DNA from: Pseudomonadota bacterium | GTDB taxonomy: Bacteria; Pseudomonadota; Alphaproteobacteria; Geminicoccales; Geminicoccaceae | Direction: 5' to 3' | DNA: 64,000 bases | Assembly (NCBI GenBank): GCA_030549795.1 | Contig: JAUQQO010000010.1 | Coordinates: 248,001 to 312,000 of the forward strand | Part shown: piece after piece, positions 25,086 through 35,165 of the stretch | Layout: each line of letters starts with the position of its first letter | How positions within the stretch are numbered: position 1 is the first letter of the stretch | Made by a program: the position numbers and the translations under genes | The notes under the pieces: generated by a model | Seen by the model: the letters and a program-made list of their open reading frames with translations, nothing else | Database searches by the model: none | Told to the model about the DNA's origin: nothing

Positions 25086-25796
25086 TCAACTATCGGTCGG
25101 CGCTGCGGCGTAGCGCACGTCGAGCGCATAACCTTCTGCGCGCACCGTGCGTACGAGGTCCTCTTCACCGCCCGCGTTGAGCGCGCGGCGCAGACGTCGG
25201 ATCGCTGCGTCCACGGTGCGCAATTCGATGTCGACTTCGTTTCCCCAGACGCGATCGAGCAACTGCGCGCGGCTGAACACGCGCCCGGGATTCTCGAGGA
25301 AGTGGCGCAAGAGCCGGAATTCCGTGGGCGAGAGATGGACCTCGCGATTGCCGCGGAACACGCGATGGGCGGCCACGTCCATGCGGATATCGCGGAACTG
25401 CAGCACCTGATCTGCGAAGGCCGGGCGCACGCGGCGCAGGACGGCCCGGATGCGGGCGATCAGCTCGGCGGGAGAGAAGGGTTTGGTGACGTAATCGTCC
25501 GCGCCGCTGTCGAGACCGCGCAGCCGATCTTGCTCCTCGGCGCGCGCGGTGAGCATGATCACCGGGACACGCGAAAGCTCCGGGCGACGGCGTATGCGCC
25601 GTAAGAGCTCGAGACCCGACAGCCGCGGGATCATCCAGTCGATGATCACGAGGTCGGGCGCGCGCTCGGCAAGAAGCGTGAGTGCTTCTTCCCCGTCGAA
25701 GGCTTGGGCGACCTCGAACCCGGCGGCCTGCAGGTTGTACGCGATGAGCTTTTGGAGCGCGGCTTCGTCCTCGACGACCAGGATGAGGGGCTTCAC
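25086..25796 (-). CDS. phoB: Phosphate regulon response regulator PhoB
   Basis: The 236-residue product starts at a GTG four bases after the phoU stop, with GTGGAG in the phoU end as ribosome site. The receiver domain has acidic VVEDE, the phospho-acceptor Asp53 in LVIIDWMIP and VTKPFSP near 105; the C-terminal OmpR-type winged helix has LSPTEFRLLRHFLENPGRVFSR-type residues and the TVDAAIRRLRRAL recognition helix. When phosphorylated by PhoR it binds Pho boxes, such as the one before pstS. It is the last gene of the phoR-pst-phoU-phoB run. Confidence 0.95.
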   Translation of the reverse strand: MKPLILVVEDEAALQKLIAYNLQAAGFEVAQAFDGEEALTLLAERAPDLVIIDWMIPRLSGLELLRRIRRRPELSRVPVIMLTARAEEQDRLRGLDSGADDYVTKPFSPAELIARIRAVLRRVRPAFADQVLQFRDIRMDVAAHRVFRGNREVHLSPTEFRLLRHFLENPGRVFSRAQLLDRVWGNEVDIELRTVDAAIRRLRRALNAGGEEDLVRTVRAEGYALDVRYAAAPTDS

Positions 25797-25800
25797 GGTG

Positions 25801-26502
25801 TCACTCCACCTCGTGTCGCGGTCGATTGATTTCGGCGCCGTAAATGATATAGACGATCTTCTCTCCAATGTTGGTCGCATGATCCGCGATCCGCTCCATA
25901 TTTTTAGCGATGAAGAGAAGATCGATGCAGGTGCTTATCGTACGCGGATCCTCGAGCATGTAGGTCACGAGCTCCCTGAACAGGCTCGTGTACTGCTGAT
26001 CCACCTCCTGGTCTCGATGCCACACGGCGGTTGCCTTCTCGGCGTCCCGCTCGACATAGGCATCGAGCACATCCTTGACCATACCAAGACAGAGGTTGCC
26101 GATCACCGCGAGCTGCTGCAGGGGCTTCGGCGCCGGCTGCTCGGCGAGCCGTTGCGAGCGTTTGGCTATGCTCACCGCGTAATCACCGATGCGCTCGAGG
26201 TCGTTGCTGATCTTGAGCGACATCGCGATGGTGCGCAGATCGATCGCCATCGGTTGGCGCAGAGCGAGGAGCTTGATTGCGTCTTGATCGATGCGCTCCT
26301 CGAGCTCGTCTACTTTTCGATCGCTGTCGATGACCCGCGCTGCGAGCTCGACATCGCCTTCCGTAAGCGCGCGCATCGCATCGGCGACTTGCCGCTCCGC
26401 GAGGCCGCCCATTTCGACAATGGCACTCGTCAAGCGCGCGAGCTCCTCATCGAAGGCCCGCACGATGTGGTGGTGTTCGAGCGCCTCGGGTTTGCCAGGC
26501 AT
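25801..26502 (-). CDS. phoU: Phosphate transport system regulatory protein PhoU
   Basis: The 233-residue helical protein has two PhoU repeats, each with the family's acidic metal-binding pattern (VDELEERIDQDAIKLLALRQP near 65-85 and MERIADHATNIGEKIVYI near 205-222). I use the ATG at 26502, with GAGG nine bases before; a TTG at 26520 would overlap pstB. PhoU links the state of the PstSCAB importer to PhoR and holds signalling off when phosphate is plentiful. Confidence 0.94.
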   Translation of the reverse strand: MPGKPEALEHHHIVRAFDEELARLTSAIVEMGGLAERQVADAMRALTEGDVELAARVIDSDRKVDELEERIDQDAIKLLALRQPMAIDLRTIAMSLKISNDLERIGDYAVSIAKRSQRLAEQPAPKPLQQLAVIGNLCLGMVKDVLDAYVERDAEKATAVWHRDQEVDQQYTSLFRELVTYMLEDPRTISTCIDLLFIAKNMERIADHATNIGEKIVYIIYGAEINRPRHEVE

Positions 26503-26512
26503 GGTGCGATCC

Positions 26513-27334
26513 TCAGCCAAAACGACCGGTCAGATAGTCACTCGTGCGTTGATGCCGCGGTCGCGTGAACAGTTCATTGGTCGCCCCGAACTCGATCAGT
26601 TCTCCAAGATACATGAAGGCCGTATAGTTCGACACACGCGCCGCCTGTTGCATATTGTGCGTGACGATTATGACCGTAACGTTACCGGCCATTGAAATGA
26701 TCAGATCCTCGATGCTCGCGGTGGCGATCGGGTCGAGCGCAGACGTTGGCTCGTCGAAAAGGATGATCTCCGGGTCGGTAGCAAGCGCGCGGGCGATGCA
26801 CAGCCGCTGCTGTTGCCCGCCCGAGAGCGCGGTTCCTGGCTCGTCCAGCCGGTCCTTGACTTCGTCCCACAGCGCCGCCCCGCGCAGCGCCGCTTCCACC
26901 CGTCCATCGAGTTCACTGCGGCTCTTGATGCCGCGGACGCGAAGCCCGTAGGCGACGTTCTCGTAGATCGACTTGGGAAACGGGTTGGGTTTTTGAAAGA
27001 CCATCGAGATCCGCATCCGCACTTCGATCGGGTCGATGTCCGGACCGACGATGTTCACATCGTCCGGATAGAGGCGGATCTCCCCCTCATAGCGCGTGTG
27101 CGGCGTCAGATCGTGCATACGGTTGAAACAGCGCAGTAAGGTCGATTTGCCGCAACCCGAAGGTCCGATCAGAGCGGTGACTGCATGCTCGAAGATGTCC
27201 ATGTTTATATTTTTTAAAGCCTGCATCTGGCCATAGTAGAAATTCAAATTGCGAATACGACTCTTGACCTTCGGGTCCGCCATCGGCTGCACCCGTGATT
27301 CGGTCGCAGAGGCAAGAGCGATCGAGGGCTTCAT
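26513..27334 (-). CDS. pstB: Phosphate ABC transporter ATP-binding protein PstB
   Basis: The 273-residue ATPase has the PstB-specific start of the fold ([19 protein letters not shown]), Walker [10 protein letters not shown], the family [17 protein letters not shown] block, signature [16 protein letters not shown] and Walker [14 protein letters not shown]. An alternative ATG at 27283 would remove 17 leader residues. It powers phosphate import through PstC and PstA at the inner membrane. Confidence 0.96.
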   Translation of the reverse strand: MKPSIALASATESRVQPMADPKVKSRIRNLNFYYGQMQALKNINMDIFEHAVTALIGPSGCGKSTLLRCFNRMHDLTPHTRYEGEIRLYPDDVNIVGPDIDPIEVRMRISMVFQKPNPFPKSIYENVAYGLRVRGIKSRSELDGRVEAALRGAALWDEVKDRLDEPGTALSGGQQQRLCIARALATDPEIILFDEPTSALDPIATASIEDLIISMAGNVTVIIVTHNMQQAARVSNYTAFMYLGELIEFGATNELFTRPRHQRTSDYLTGRFG

Positions 27335-27341
27335 CGGTGTC

Positions 27342-28298
27342 TTACCAGGTGATGCGCTTGCGCAGGCGATAGCGCAGCCAGATCGCGAACGCGTTCATCA
27401 CAAGTGTGAGCGCGACGATCACGATGCCGGCGGCAGCAGCGTTGGCGTGGAAGGCGGTGCCCGGTCGCGAGACCCAATTGAACATCTGGATCGGCAGCAC
27501 CGTAAATCCCGACCACAGCCAATTGAAGTTGATGAACGGGGGGGTGGTGGTGATCGGCGGGTCGGGCAGATAAGCGATGAAGGTCAATGCTCCGATGGTG
27601 ATGAGCGGTGCCGTCTCACCGATAGCACGAGCAAGGCCGATGATCACGCCGGTTGCGATTCCCGGGATCGAGTAGGGCAGAACATGGTCGCGCGTGACCT
27701 GCCAACGGGTGGCCCCGACAGCGTAAGCCGCCTCGCGAATGGCGTGCGGCACTGCGCGAACCGCTTCACGCGTCGCCACCACGATGATGGGCATGATCAT
27801 AAGCGCGAGCGTGAGCCCGGCCGAGAGGATGCTCTGGCCGAAGTTCAAGGCGTAGACGAACAGACCGAGTGCCAACAAGCCATATACGATAGAAGGCACT
27901 GCGGCGAGATTACTCACATTGATCTCGATCAGCGTCGTGACCCAGTTCCGCGGTGCGTATTCTTCAAGATATACCCCAGCGGCGACCGCAAGCGGCACAC
28001 CTACAACCGCTGTTACCGACATCACAAGGCAGGTCCCCACCCACGCCGAGAGAATGCCGGCCTGCTCGGGCCGACGGGAAGGGTAGCTTAAGAAGAAATC
28101 GAGCGTGAGCCTGTGGTAGCCGTCGAGCAGCAGATCGATGAAAAGCGCGAGCAGCGTGATCACCCCGACCGAGGTCGCGATCACCCCGACCGCCGCGAAG
28201 ACCACGTCCCACCGTCGGCGGCGCGCGACGTTGGACCGCAGTTCTCCCAGAGCCGAGGGGGAAGCGGTGACTGTAATCGGACGCGACAGGCTGGCCAT
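27342..28298 (-). CDS. pstA: Phosphate ABC transporter permease PstA
   Basis: From the ATG at 28298, which overlaps the pstC stop as ATGA, the 318-residue product has six membrane segments and the BPD-transport motif [20 protein letters not shown]. Other PstA traits are [30 protein letters not shown] and [15 protein letters not shown]. The upstream in-frame extension inside pstC is discarded. With PstC it forms the phosphate channel. Confidence 0.95.
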   Translation of the reverse strand: MASLSRPITVTASPSALGELRSNVARRRRWDVVFAAVGVIATSVGVITLLALFIDLLLDGYHRLTLDFFLSYPSRRPEQAGILSAWVGTCLVMSVTAVVGVPLAVAAGVYLEEYAPRNWVTTLIEINVSNLAAVPSIVYGLLALGLFVYALNFGQSILSAGLTLALMIMPIIVVATREAVRAVPHAIREAAYAVGATRWQVTRDHVLPYSIPGIATGVIIGLARAIGETAPLITIGALTFIAYLPDPPITTTPPFINFNWLWSGFTVLPIQMFNWVSRPGTAFHANAAAAGIVIVALTLVMNAFAIWLRYRLRKRITW

Positions 28299-29215
28299 CA
28301 ATAGGCCTCCCGGAACCGCATGCGCAAAAGATGCGCGAGCACGTTGAAGAGAAGTGTGATGATCAACAGAACCAGACCGGCAGCGAAGATCGACTGATAG
28401 CCGATCGACCCGTGCGGTAGATCTCCGAGCGCCACCTGCACGATGTAGGCCGTGATAGTCGCCGCCGGCTCTCTCGGATCGAGCGTGAGATTCGGCTGCT
28501 GGCCGGCGGCGATGGCAACCACCATCGTCTCGCCGGTTGCGCGTGCGATGCCGAGCATGAAGGCGGCCGCGATGCCCGAGGTCGCCGCCGGCACGACGAC
28601 GCGCCACGTCGTCTGCAGCCTGGTCGCCCCGCAGGCGTAGGAGGCCTCGCGCAGAGAGTTGGGCACGGCCCGCATGGCGTCCTCGCTCACCGAGCCGACA
28701 TAGGGGACGATCATGATCCCGATCACGATACCCGGGCTCAACACGTTGAAGCCCGGCAAATCTGGAATGATCTTCTGCAGAAGCGGGGTGACGAAGAGCA
28801 GAGCGAAATAGCCGTAGACGACGGTCGGAACCCCTTCGAGGAGCTCCAAAAATGGCTTAACCGTTTCCCGGACCCTGGGGGGAGCGAATTCGCTCAAATA
28901 GAGCGCGACCATAAGACCGAGCGGAACCGCCACCAGCAAGGCCACTCCGGCTGCCAAGAGTGTTCCGCAGAGAAGGGGCAGAATCCCGTAGCGCGCCTCG
29001 GCAAAGAGCGGCGTCCACATCGTGTCGGTAAGAAAGTCGATGATCGACACCCGCTCGAAGAAAGCCGCCGATTCGACCAGCAAAACGACGACGATCGCAG
29101 TGGTGACCGCGACCGCCGAGGCGGCACACATGAACAAGATCACTTCGATGATGCGCTCGCGGATGTCCCGGTGCCGAATGCGCGGGCGGATGAGCGGCCG
29201 AGCCGATGGAGCCAT
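28298..29215 (-). CDS. pstC: Phosphate ABC transporter permease PstC
   Basis: The 305-residue polytopic protein has PstC traits: a first helix near 25-48, LPLLCGTLLAAGVALLVAVP, EGVPTVVYGYFALLFVTP, the coupling motif EASYACGATRLQTTWRVVVP and RATGETMVVAIAAG. It follows pstS after a terminator-like hairpin, which would lower permease relative to binding-protein synthesis. It forms half of the phosphate channel. Confidence 0.95.
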   Translation of the reverse strand: MAPSARPLIRPRIRHRDIRERIIEVILFMCAASAVAVTTAIVVVLLVESAAFFERVSIIDFLTDTMWTPLFAEARYGILPLLCGTLLAAGVALLVAVPLGLMVALYLSEFAPPRVRETVKPFLELLEGVPTVVYGYFALLFVTPLLQKIIPDLPGFNVLSPGIVIGIMIVPYVGSVSEDAMRAVPNSLREASYACGATRLQTTWRVVVPAATSGIAAAFMLGIARATGETMVVAIAAGQQPNLTLDPREPAATITAYIVQVALGDLPHGSIGYQSIFAAGLVLLIITLLFNVLAHLLRMRFREAY

Positions 29216-29230
29216 CGTTGGTCCTCAAAA

Positions 29231-29260
29231 GCCGGCCGAGCGAACGCCCGCTCGGCCGGC
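29231..29260 (-). terminator. Hairpin with T4 tail between pstS and pstC (likely attenuator)
   Basis: GCCGGCCGAGCG at 29231-29242 is perfectly complementary to 29249-29260 over a six-base loop. Read on the minus strand it is followed by TTTTGAGG, a short T-run. A partial terminator here would give more pstS than pstCAB message, as needed for a binding protein. Confidence 0.7.
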
Positions 29261-29286
29261 GGCGCGAATGGAGAGAACTCGTGCAG

Positions 29287-30285
29287 TTAGGATTTCAGCT
29301 CACGCTCCAAAAGCTCCATGATTTGAACGCCGACTTCGGGAACGCCGCCGAAGACGGTTCCAACCTTGCGCTCTTGGAACCGCGCCCGGGCAGCCTTGTA
29401 AGCGGCGTCGGGCAGCGGCGTGTAACCGACCTCACGCGCCAGCTTGGCGACGTTGACGAGATAGTACTCGACGAACTCAGCAACCTCCGGCCGGTCCACC
29501 GCCTTGCGGTTCACATAGATGAAAAGCGGCCGCGACAAGGGCTGGTAGGAGCCGTTGATGACGTTCTCCATGCTCGGCTCGACCGCCTGGTTGGTCTTGG
29601 GATTGACGATTTTGACCGCTTTCACCTTGCCGGGATTCTCGTGCACGTAGGCGAAGCCAAAGAAGCCGAGCGCGAATTTGTCGCCCGACACACCCTGCAC
29701 GAGGATGTTGTCGTCCTCACTCGCCGTGAAGTCGCCGCGGCTCGCTTTCGCCTTGCCGACGATCGCTTCCGTGAAGTAGTCGAAGGTACCGGAGTCAGCA
29801 CCAGCGCCGTACAGCGACAGTTTGGCATCTGGCCAATCGGAGCGCACCTGGTTCCAGCGCGTGATCTTACCCTGGGCCGCTGGCTCCCAGATTTTCTTCA
29901 ACTCCTCGACGGTCATCACCTCGGCCCAGCTGTTTTGAGGATTGATGACGACTGCTAAGGCGTCGAAGGCGACCGGCAGCTCGATATACTCGATGCCGGC
30001 CTGTTTGCAGGCTTCCATCTCCTGCGCGAGAATCGGGCGCGAGGCATTGGAGATGTCGGTTTCGCCGCGGCAGAACTTCTTAAAGCCACCGCCGGTGCCC
30101 GAAATCCCGACCGTCACGCGCACGGCTCCCTTCTTCGCCTTCTGGAATTCCTCGGCCACCGCTTCGGTAACCGGATAAACGGTGCTCGAGCCGTCGATCT
30201 TGATTTCGGGAGCAGCGGCAAAGGCGAGCTGGGTGGCGAAGAGCGCCCCCGCCGCCAACCCGGCGGTTGCAACGAGCGGTTTCAT
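29287..30285 (-). CDS. pstS: Phosphate ABC transporter substrate-binding protein PstS
   Basis: From the ATG at 30285 (after AAGGAGG) the 332-residue protein has a signal peptide (1-23, ending AFAA) and the PstS core: [19 protein letters not shown], the [23 protein letters not shown] loop pattern and [14 protein letters not shown], which together line the phosphate site. An ATG at 30303 would put the ribosome site inside the gene. It captures phosphate in the periplasm. A Pho box lies 63-91 bases before the start, so PhoB control is expected. Confidence 0.95.
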   Translation of the reverse strand: MKPLVATAGLAAGALFATQLAFAAAPEIKIDGSSTVYPVTEAVAEEFQKAKKGAVRVTVGISGTGGGFKKFCRGETDISNASRPILAQEMEACKQAGIEYIELPVAFDALAVVINPQNSWAEVMTVEELKKIWEPAAQGKITRWNQVRSDWPDAKLSLYGAGADSGTFDYFTEAIVGKAKASRGDFTASEDDNILVQGVSGDKFALGFFGFAYVHENPGKVKAVKIVNPKTNQAVEPSMENVINGSYQPLSRPLFIYVNRKAVDRPEVAEFVEYYLVNVAKLAREVGYTPLPDAAYKAARARFQERKVGTVFGGVPEVGVQIMELLERELKS

Positions 30286-30345
30286 CGCGATGCCTCCTTG
30301 CAAGAGCGATCACCGCAGCTGCGATGACCGACCGCGATGCCTAGC

Positions 30346-31785
30346 TTATGACGATTGCGTGACCGATTCGTGACAAGGCTCCGGGGGTATCGGCAAGAGA
30401 ACCGCGAACCGCGAACCGCGACCGACCTCGCTCTCAATCGCCAGATGACCCTGGTGTCGGCGCACGATGTGTTTGACGATGGCAAGCCCCAACCCGGTGC
30501 CGCCGATCTTGCGCGAGCGGCCCTTGTCGACCCGATAAAAGCGCTCCGTCAGCCGCGGCACATGCTCAGGCGGGATCCCCTCGCCCTGGTCGACCACGGC
30601 GATCTCTACCGCCCGCCGGTTGGCGACTGGCCCCGCGCTCGGCGGCGCCGCCTCGAGCACGCGCACTTCGATGCGAACCTCTTTGTCGGGCCCGCCATAT
30701 TTGATCGCATTGTCGATCAGATTGCCGAACAGTTGGTGCAGCTGATCGGGATTCCCCATCAGTTCCGGCAGATCCGGCGGCATGTCGAGGACGAGGCGTA
30801 CCCGCGCCGCTTCGGCCATCGGCCGCATGCGCGCAAGCGTGCCATCGAGAATCTCGCGCAGCGAGACTCTAGTCTCCGGCGGTCGCCGGGCGGCGAGCTC
30901 GATTTGTGAGAGGACGAGGAGGTCCTCGACCAGCCGCTGCATGCGGCGTGCCTCCTCCTCCATGGTGGTGAGGAACATCTCGCGCGCTGCCGGGTCGTCT
31001 CGCGCCGGGCCGCGCAACGTCTCGATGATGCCGATGATCGCAGCGAGCGGCGTCTTGAGCTCGTGACTCGCGTTTGCAACAAAGTCCGAGCGCATGCGCT
31101 CGATCATCAACTGCTCGCTCTGCTCGCGCAACGCGATGACCGCACCGTTCCCGCCGTCCGGGTTCTCAAGGGGTGCGATCGAGGCGGCGAAGAGCTTGAG
31201 GCGATCGTCGATGGGACTGAAGGTGACGCTACTTGCCACCTTGGTTGCCAGCACCGAGCCGAGCGCTGCGAGCACGCCGGGATCGCGGGTGACGCGCGTT
31301 AGGGGCACGCCCGCGCGCTCAATGTTGAAGGTGCGCTGTGCCGCTGCATTCGCCTCGACGATCATCGAGCGCTGATCGACCAAGAGAACGGGGTCGGCAA
31401 GTGCATCCAAGACCGTAGACAGCCGGCGGGCGTGAAGGGTCGACAGCCGCTCGGCACGTTTGAGCCGGCGCGCGAGATCGAGGGTGGGCCACATGATCCA
31501 TTCGAGCGGCGAGCCGAACACCACCGCCGGCCGCTGGCTCTCGTCACCACCCCCAAGACCGATGATCCAGCGCGCGAGCGCCTTCACCTGCACGATCCAG
31601 TGGCGCGCGATGAGATAGGCGCACAGCACCCCAGCTGCGAGGCCGATCGCAAGCGCGACCAGATCTGTGCTGCCGAGCGCGAACCAGACGACGGCTGCGA
31701 CCAGCGTCGGGGCCGCGATGACCGCTGTGTCGCGCGATTGGCTGAATGAAGATGCGGGTCCGCGAAGGTGCTGCGGCGCGGGCAC
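30346..31785 (-). CDS. phoR: Phosphate regulon sensor histidine kinase PhoR
   Basis: The 479-residue protein has two membrane helices (about 22-60), a PAS domain (near 120-225, VLDALADPVLLVDQRSMIVEANAAA), the dimerisation H-box NASHELKTPLAAI with the phospho-His near residue 248, and the catalytic domain with N box FGNLIDNAIKYG, G1 VDQGEGIP, and G2 GGTGLGLAIVKHIV. It phosphorylates PhoB when phosphate is scarce. The GTG start at 31785 sits just after the aacS stop. The end of its gene doubles as the Pho box for pstS. Confidence 0.94.
   Translation of the reverse strand: MPAPQHLRGPASSFSQSRDTAVIAAPTLVAAVVWFALGSTDLVALAIGLAAGVLCAYLIARHWIVQVKALARWIIGLGGGDESQRPAVVFGSPLEWIMWPTLDLARRLKRAERLSTLHARRLSTVLDALADPVLLVDQRSMIVEANAAAQRTFNIERAGVPLTRVTRDPGVLAALGSVLATKVASSVTFSPIDDRLKLFAASIAPLENPDGGNGAVIALREQSEQLMIERMRSDFVANASHELKTPLAAIIGIIETLRGPARDDPAAREMFLTTMEEEARRMQRLVEDLLVLSQIELAARRPPETRVSLREILDGTLARMRPMAEAARVRLVLDMPPDLPELMGNPDQLHQLFGNLIDNAIKYGGPDKEVRIEVRVLEAAPPSAGPVANRRAVEIAVVDQGEGIPPEHVPRLTERFYRVDKGRSRKIGGTGLGLAIVKHIVRRHQGHLAIESEVGRGSRFAVLLPIPPEPCHESVTQSS
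30348..30376 (-). promoter_or_regulatory. Pho box: three 11-bp-spaced PhoB half-sites upstream of pstS
   Basis: On the minus strand TTGTCAC, CGGTCAC and TCGTCAT follow each other at exact 11-base steps, matching the PhoB repeat (CTGTCAT-like heptamer plus a 4-base spacer). On the plus strand these are GTGACAA at 30370-30376, GTGACCG at 30359-30365 and ATGACGA at 30348-30354. The site lies inside the last codons of phoR, whose C-terminal residues CHESVTQSS it also encodes. Confidence 0.75.
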
Positions 31786-31791
31786 GCCTCC

Positions 31792-33732
31792 TCAGCTCCT
31801 AAGTTCAGGAAGATCGCGGAAGAGCTCGAGCGCTTGCGGATTGGCGAGTGCCTCGGTGTTCGCGACCGGTCGCCCGTGGATCACGTCGCGCACCGCGAGC
31901 TCGCTGATCTTGCCGTTCATGGTGCGCGGAATGTCGGCGACCTGGATGATCTTGGCCGGCACGTGCCGTGGGCTCGCATTCTCCCGGATGTTCTTGCGGA
32001 TGCGCTCGCGCAGCGCGTCATCCAAGACAAGCCCGTCGCGCAGTCTCACGAAGAGGATGATTCGCTGATCCCCCTCCCACTCCTGACCGACGCAGACCGA
32101 TTCCAGGACTTCGTCGATCTGCTCGACCTGGCGATAGATCTCGGCCGTGCCGATGCGCACCCCACCAGGATTGAGGGTGGCATCCGAGCGACCGTAGATG
32201 ATGACGCCGTCATGTTCGGTGATCTCGGCCCAGTCGCCGTGGCACCAGACGCCCGGGAACCGCTCGAAGTAGCTCTTGCGGTAGCGTTTGCCTTCGGGAT
32301 CGTTCCAAAAGCCGACCGGCATCGAGGGAAAGGGTTTGGTGCAGACCAGCTCGCCGCGCTGGCCGCGCACCGGCCGCCCGGTTTCGTCGAACACCGCGAC
32401 CGCCATCCCAAGCCCGCGCATCTGGATCTCGCCGCGCCAGACCGGCCCGGCCGGATTGCCCAGCACGAAACAGGAAACGATATCGGTACCGCCGGAGATC
32501 GACGCGAGGTGCACATCGCGCTTGATCTTCGAATAGACGTAATCGAACGATTCCGCGAGCAATGGCGATCCCGTCGAGAGAATCGCTTTAAGCGCGCTCA
32601 GATCATGGGTACGCGCGGGCTCGACGCCGGCTTTTTCGATCGCCTGGAGATATTTGGCACTGGTGCCGAACACCGTGATCCGCTCGCGCTGCGCAAGATC
32701 CCACAGTGCTTGCGGCCCGGGGTGAAACGGCGAACCATCGAAGAGAACGATGGTCGCTTCGCTTGCGAGCGCCGAGACCAACCAGTTCCACATCATCCAC
32801 CCGCAGGTCGTGTAATAGAAAATCCGCTCGCCCGGGCGGAGATCGGTATGCAATCGATGCTCCTTAAGATGCTGGATCAAGGTTCCGCCCTGACCGTGCA
32901 CGATCGCCTTCGGCATGCCGGTCGTCCCCGACGAATAGAGGACGTAGAGCGGATAGTCGAACGGCAGCTGCTCGAACCGCAACGGTTCGCCACTGCGCGC
33001 GCAGAACGCGTCCCACAGCACCGCGTTCGGAATCGCGCTCAGATCCGGCTGGCTTTCGAGGAAGGGAATCACCACCACGCGCTCGAGGCTCGGTAGTGCT
33101 GCGGCGAGCTCGGCGACTTTGGCGCGGATGTCGATGCGCTTGCCGCCATAGAGATAGCCGTCCACGGTGATGAGGATCTTGGGTTCGATCTGGCCGAAGC
33201 GGTCGAGTACGCCGCGCACGCCGAAATCGGGTGAGCAGGAGGAGAAGATCGCCCCCACAGCCGAGGCCGAGAGCGCAGCGACCACGGTTTCCGGAATGTT
33301 GGGCAGATAGGCGGCGATGCGATCATCGAGGCCGATGCCCTCGGCGCGCAAGCCGGCAACGAAGCGCGCAACAGCATCCCAAAGCGCATGCCAAGAAAGC
33401 TCGCGCCGCAGCCCGTCCTCGCGCACGAACAAAATCGCCGGTGTGGCATCGCGGCGGCGCAGCAGGTTTTGCGCGAAGTTGAGCCGCGCCCCGACGAACC
33501 AGCGCGCCCCCGGCATGGCATCCGGATCGACGAGGACTTCATCCGCCTCGCGCGAAGCCACCACGCCACAGAATTTCCAAACCTCCTGCCAGAAGCGCGC
33601 CGGGTGATCGACCGACCAACGCCACAGTTCGGCCACCGCATCGGGCCCGGTGAAACCATGGTCGGCTGCGAAGCGGGTGATCAAGGCTCGCGCCGCCCGC
33701 TCGGGATCCGGTCGCCAGATCGGCTCGCTCAT
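31792..33732 (-). CDS. aacS: Acetoacetyl-CoA synthetase (acetoacetate-CoA ligase)
   Basis: From the ATG at 33732 the 646-residue enzyme has the ANL-family P-loop [20 protein letters not shown], the acyl-site and adenylate motifs ([52 protein letters not shown]) and the catalytic Lys region [31 protein letters not shown] and [10 protein letters not shown] are typical for acetoacetate rather than acetate ligases. It activates acetoacetate, for example in ketone-body or polyhydroxybutyrate use. An in-frame extension to 33876 is discarded. Confidence 0.92.
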   Translation of the reverse strand: MSEPIWRPDPERAARALITRFAADHGFTGPDAVAELWRWSVDHPARFWQEVWKFCGVVASREADEVLVDPDAMPGARWFVGARLNFAQNLLRRRDATPAILFVREDGLRRELSWHALWDAVARFVAGLRAEGIGLDDRIAAYLPNIPETVVAALSASAVGAIFSSCSPDFGVRGVLDRFGQIEPKILITVDGYLYGGKRIDIRAKVAELAAALPSLERVVVIPFLESQPDLSAIPNAVLWDAFCARSGEPLRFEQLPFDYPLYVLYSSGTTGMPKAIVHGQGGTLIQHLKEHRLHTDLRPGERIFYYTTCGWMMWNWLVSALASEATIVLFDGSPFHPGPQALWDLAQRERITVFGTSAKYLQAIEKAGVEPARTHDLSALKAILSTGSPLLAESFDYVYSKIKRDVHLASISGGTDIVSCFVLGNPAGPVWRGEIQMRGLGMAVAVFDETGRPVRGQRGELVCTKPFPSMPVGFWNDPEGKRYRKSYFERFPGVWCHGDWAEITEHDGVIIYGRSDATLNPGGVRIGTAEIYRQVEQIDEVLESVCVGQEWEGDQRIILFVRLRDGLVLDDALRERIRKNIRENASPRHVPAKIIQVADIPRTMNGKISELAVRDVIHGRPVANTEALANPQALELFRDLPELRS

Positions 33733-33923
33733 CCTCGTCTCTCCGATACGCGCTTGCCGGAACGAACCCGCATTCTCAAAAGGCGTGCGGGAATTGCAAC
33801 GCCATCGCCGCTCAACGAGCACGTTTAGCTCTTTCGCAGCGGTCTTAAGCGCTCGGTGAGCGGGTGGTATGGGCACTTGCGCGCCCTCGCCCGACCGAGC
33901 CTTGTGCCCGCCCGAGGTCGCGA

Positions 33924-35165
33924 CTAGCGCGACTTGCGCGCCGGACTGTTCGCTGTGCGCGGACGTTCGAAGAGGAACTCGCGCCCCACTTTCACGCGCG
34001 GCACTCCATCATAGGCGATGACATCCGCCGTCGCGTAGGTCTCGCTCCACCGCTCCGGCAGATAAGAGCCGGTGCCGATGATGTCGATCGGCGCGCGAAC
34101 GCTCGCCATGAGCTTGCACTTCTGCGGCGAAAAGCCCGAGGAGGCGATGATCTTGACGTTCTTGAACCCGGCTGCGTCCAGCTGCTCGCGCATGTGGAAG
34201 ATGGCCGCTGCCGTCACACCAGTACCGGTAAGCCAGGCGAGTTCTTCCGGCGTGCGGTAGGTGCGGATCGCCTGCGGCGCATGCCGCTCGAGCACAGCAT
34301 AGGACTTCGCCACATCCAGCCCTTCGACGAAGCGGCCGCCGTGCGTATCCAAGCGAACGCCGAGACGCCCCGAATGGGCGAGGTCGGGAAAGCGGCGGCA
34401 GACCTCAAGCGCGTCGGTGATCTCGCGGCCGAAGTAATCGACGAGCACATAGAGCGGGTCGTCGGGAAAAGCGGCGTGGAACATCTCGGCTGCGCGCACG
34501 GTCGATCCGGCATAGCCGATGAGCGCGTGCGGCATGGTGCCGAGGCCGCGCTCGCGACCGAAATAGTGCGCAGTGGCATCGGTCGCATTACCGATGAACC
34601 CGATGGCGTTGGTCTCGGCGCGCGCGCGCTTGGAGCCCACGCTTGCGGCATAGGCCATCATTTCCGCCATCTCGAGACCGGCACAATGGCGCGCGTCCAT
34701 GGCCAAAAAAGCCACGTAAGGCAGATCGGTGCACATCGAATAGGCGTTGAATGCCGCCACACAGGCCGGGCCGATCTTCTGTAGAAGATTGGTCTCGAGA
34801 TCGACCAGATGGCGAAACGAGCCGGTGATGTACATGAGCGGCTCGCCGGCCCCCACCCAATCGCCTTCTTCGAACAGGAGCTCGACTTCAAAGTGCGTGT
34901 TGCGCTCGCGCGCGACCCGAGCGAGCCACTCGAGCGCCAGCCGCGGCGCCGAGACCACCGGGCGGCGCATGAAGATCGCGTAAGTGACGCGGCAGTCGCC
35001 GAACCGCTCGATGATCGCCTTAGTCTTGGAGAAATAGGCGTCCGCGTAGCGCGGGATCTCCGCATCCGTGGGATGCGTCACCGCCAGCTGTTCGCGCTGC
35101 CGGCCGGCGTCGGCTTCCGGTGCCGAAGCGCGCGCCGGCTCTTCTTGCTCGATGCGCGCGCTCAC
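33924..35165 (-). CDS. pncB: Nicotinate phosphoribosyltransferase
   Basis: The 413-residue product matches the NAPRTase fold of the alphaproteobacterial type: [16 protein letters not shown] at about residues 37-52, [73 protein letters not shown] and the phosphate-binding [12 protein letters not shown] and [11 protein letters not shown]. It makes nicotinate mononucleotide from nicotinate and PRPP in NAD salvage. The GTG at 35165 overlaps the aroF-type gene by GTGA. The first 30 residues are variable. Confidence 0.83.
   Translation of the reverse strand: MSARIEQEEPARASAPEADAGRQREQLAVTHPTDAEIPRYADAYFSKTKAIIERFGDCRVTYAIFMRRPVVSAPRLALEWLARVARERNTHFEVELLFEEGDWVGAGEPLMYITGSFRHLVDLETNLLQKIGPACVAAFNAYSMCTDLPYVAFLAMDARHCAGLEMAEMMAYAASVGSKRARAETNAIGFIGNATDATAHYFGRERGLGTMPHALIGYAGSTVRAAEMFHAAFPDDPLYVLVDYFGREITDALEVCRRFPDLAHSGRLGVRLDTHGGRFVEGLDVAKSYAVLERHAPQAIRTYRTPEELAWLTGTGVTAAAIFHMREQLDAAGFKNVKIIASSGFSPQKCKLMASVRAPIDIIGTGSYLPERWSETYATADVIAYDGVPRVKVGREFLFERPRTANSPARKSR

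Noticed and set aside
31768-33096. 442-codon open frame antisense to aacS
   Set aside because: Shadow frame with no domain; aacS motifs are intact on the other strand.
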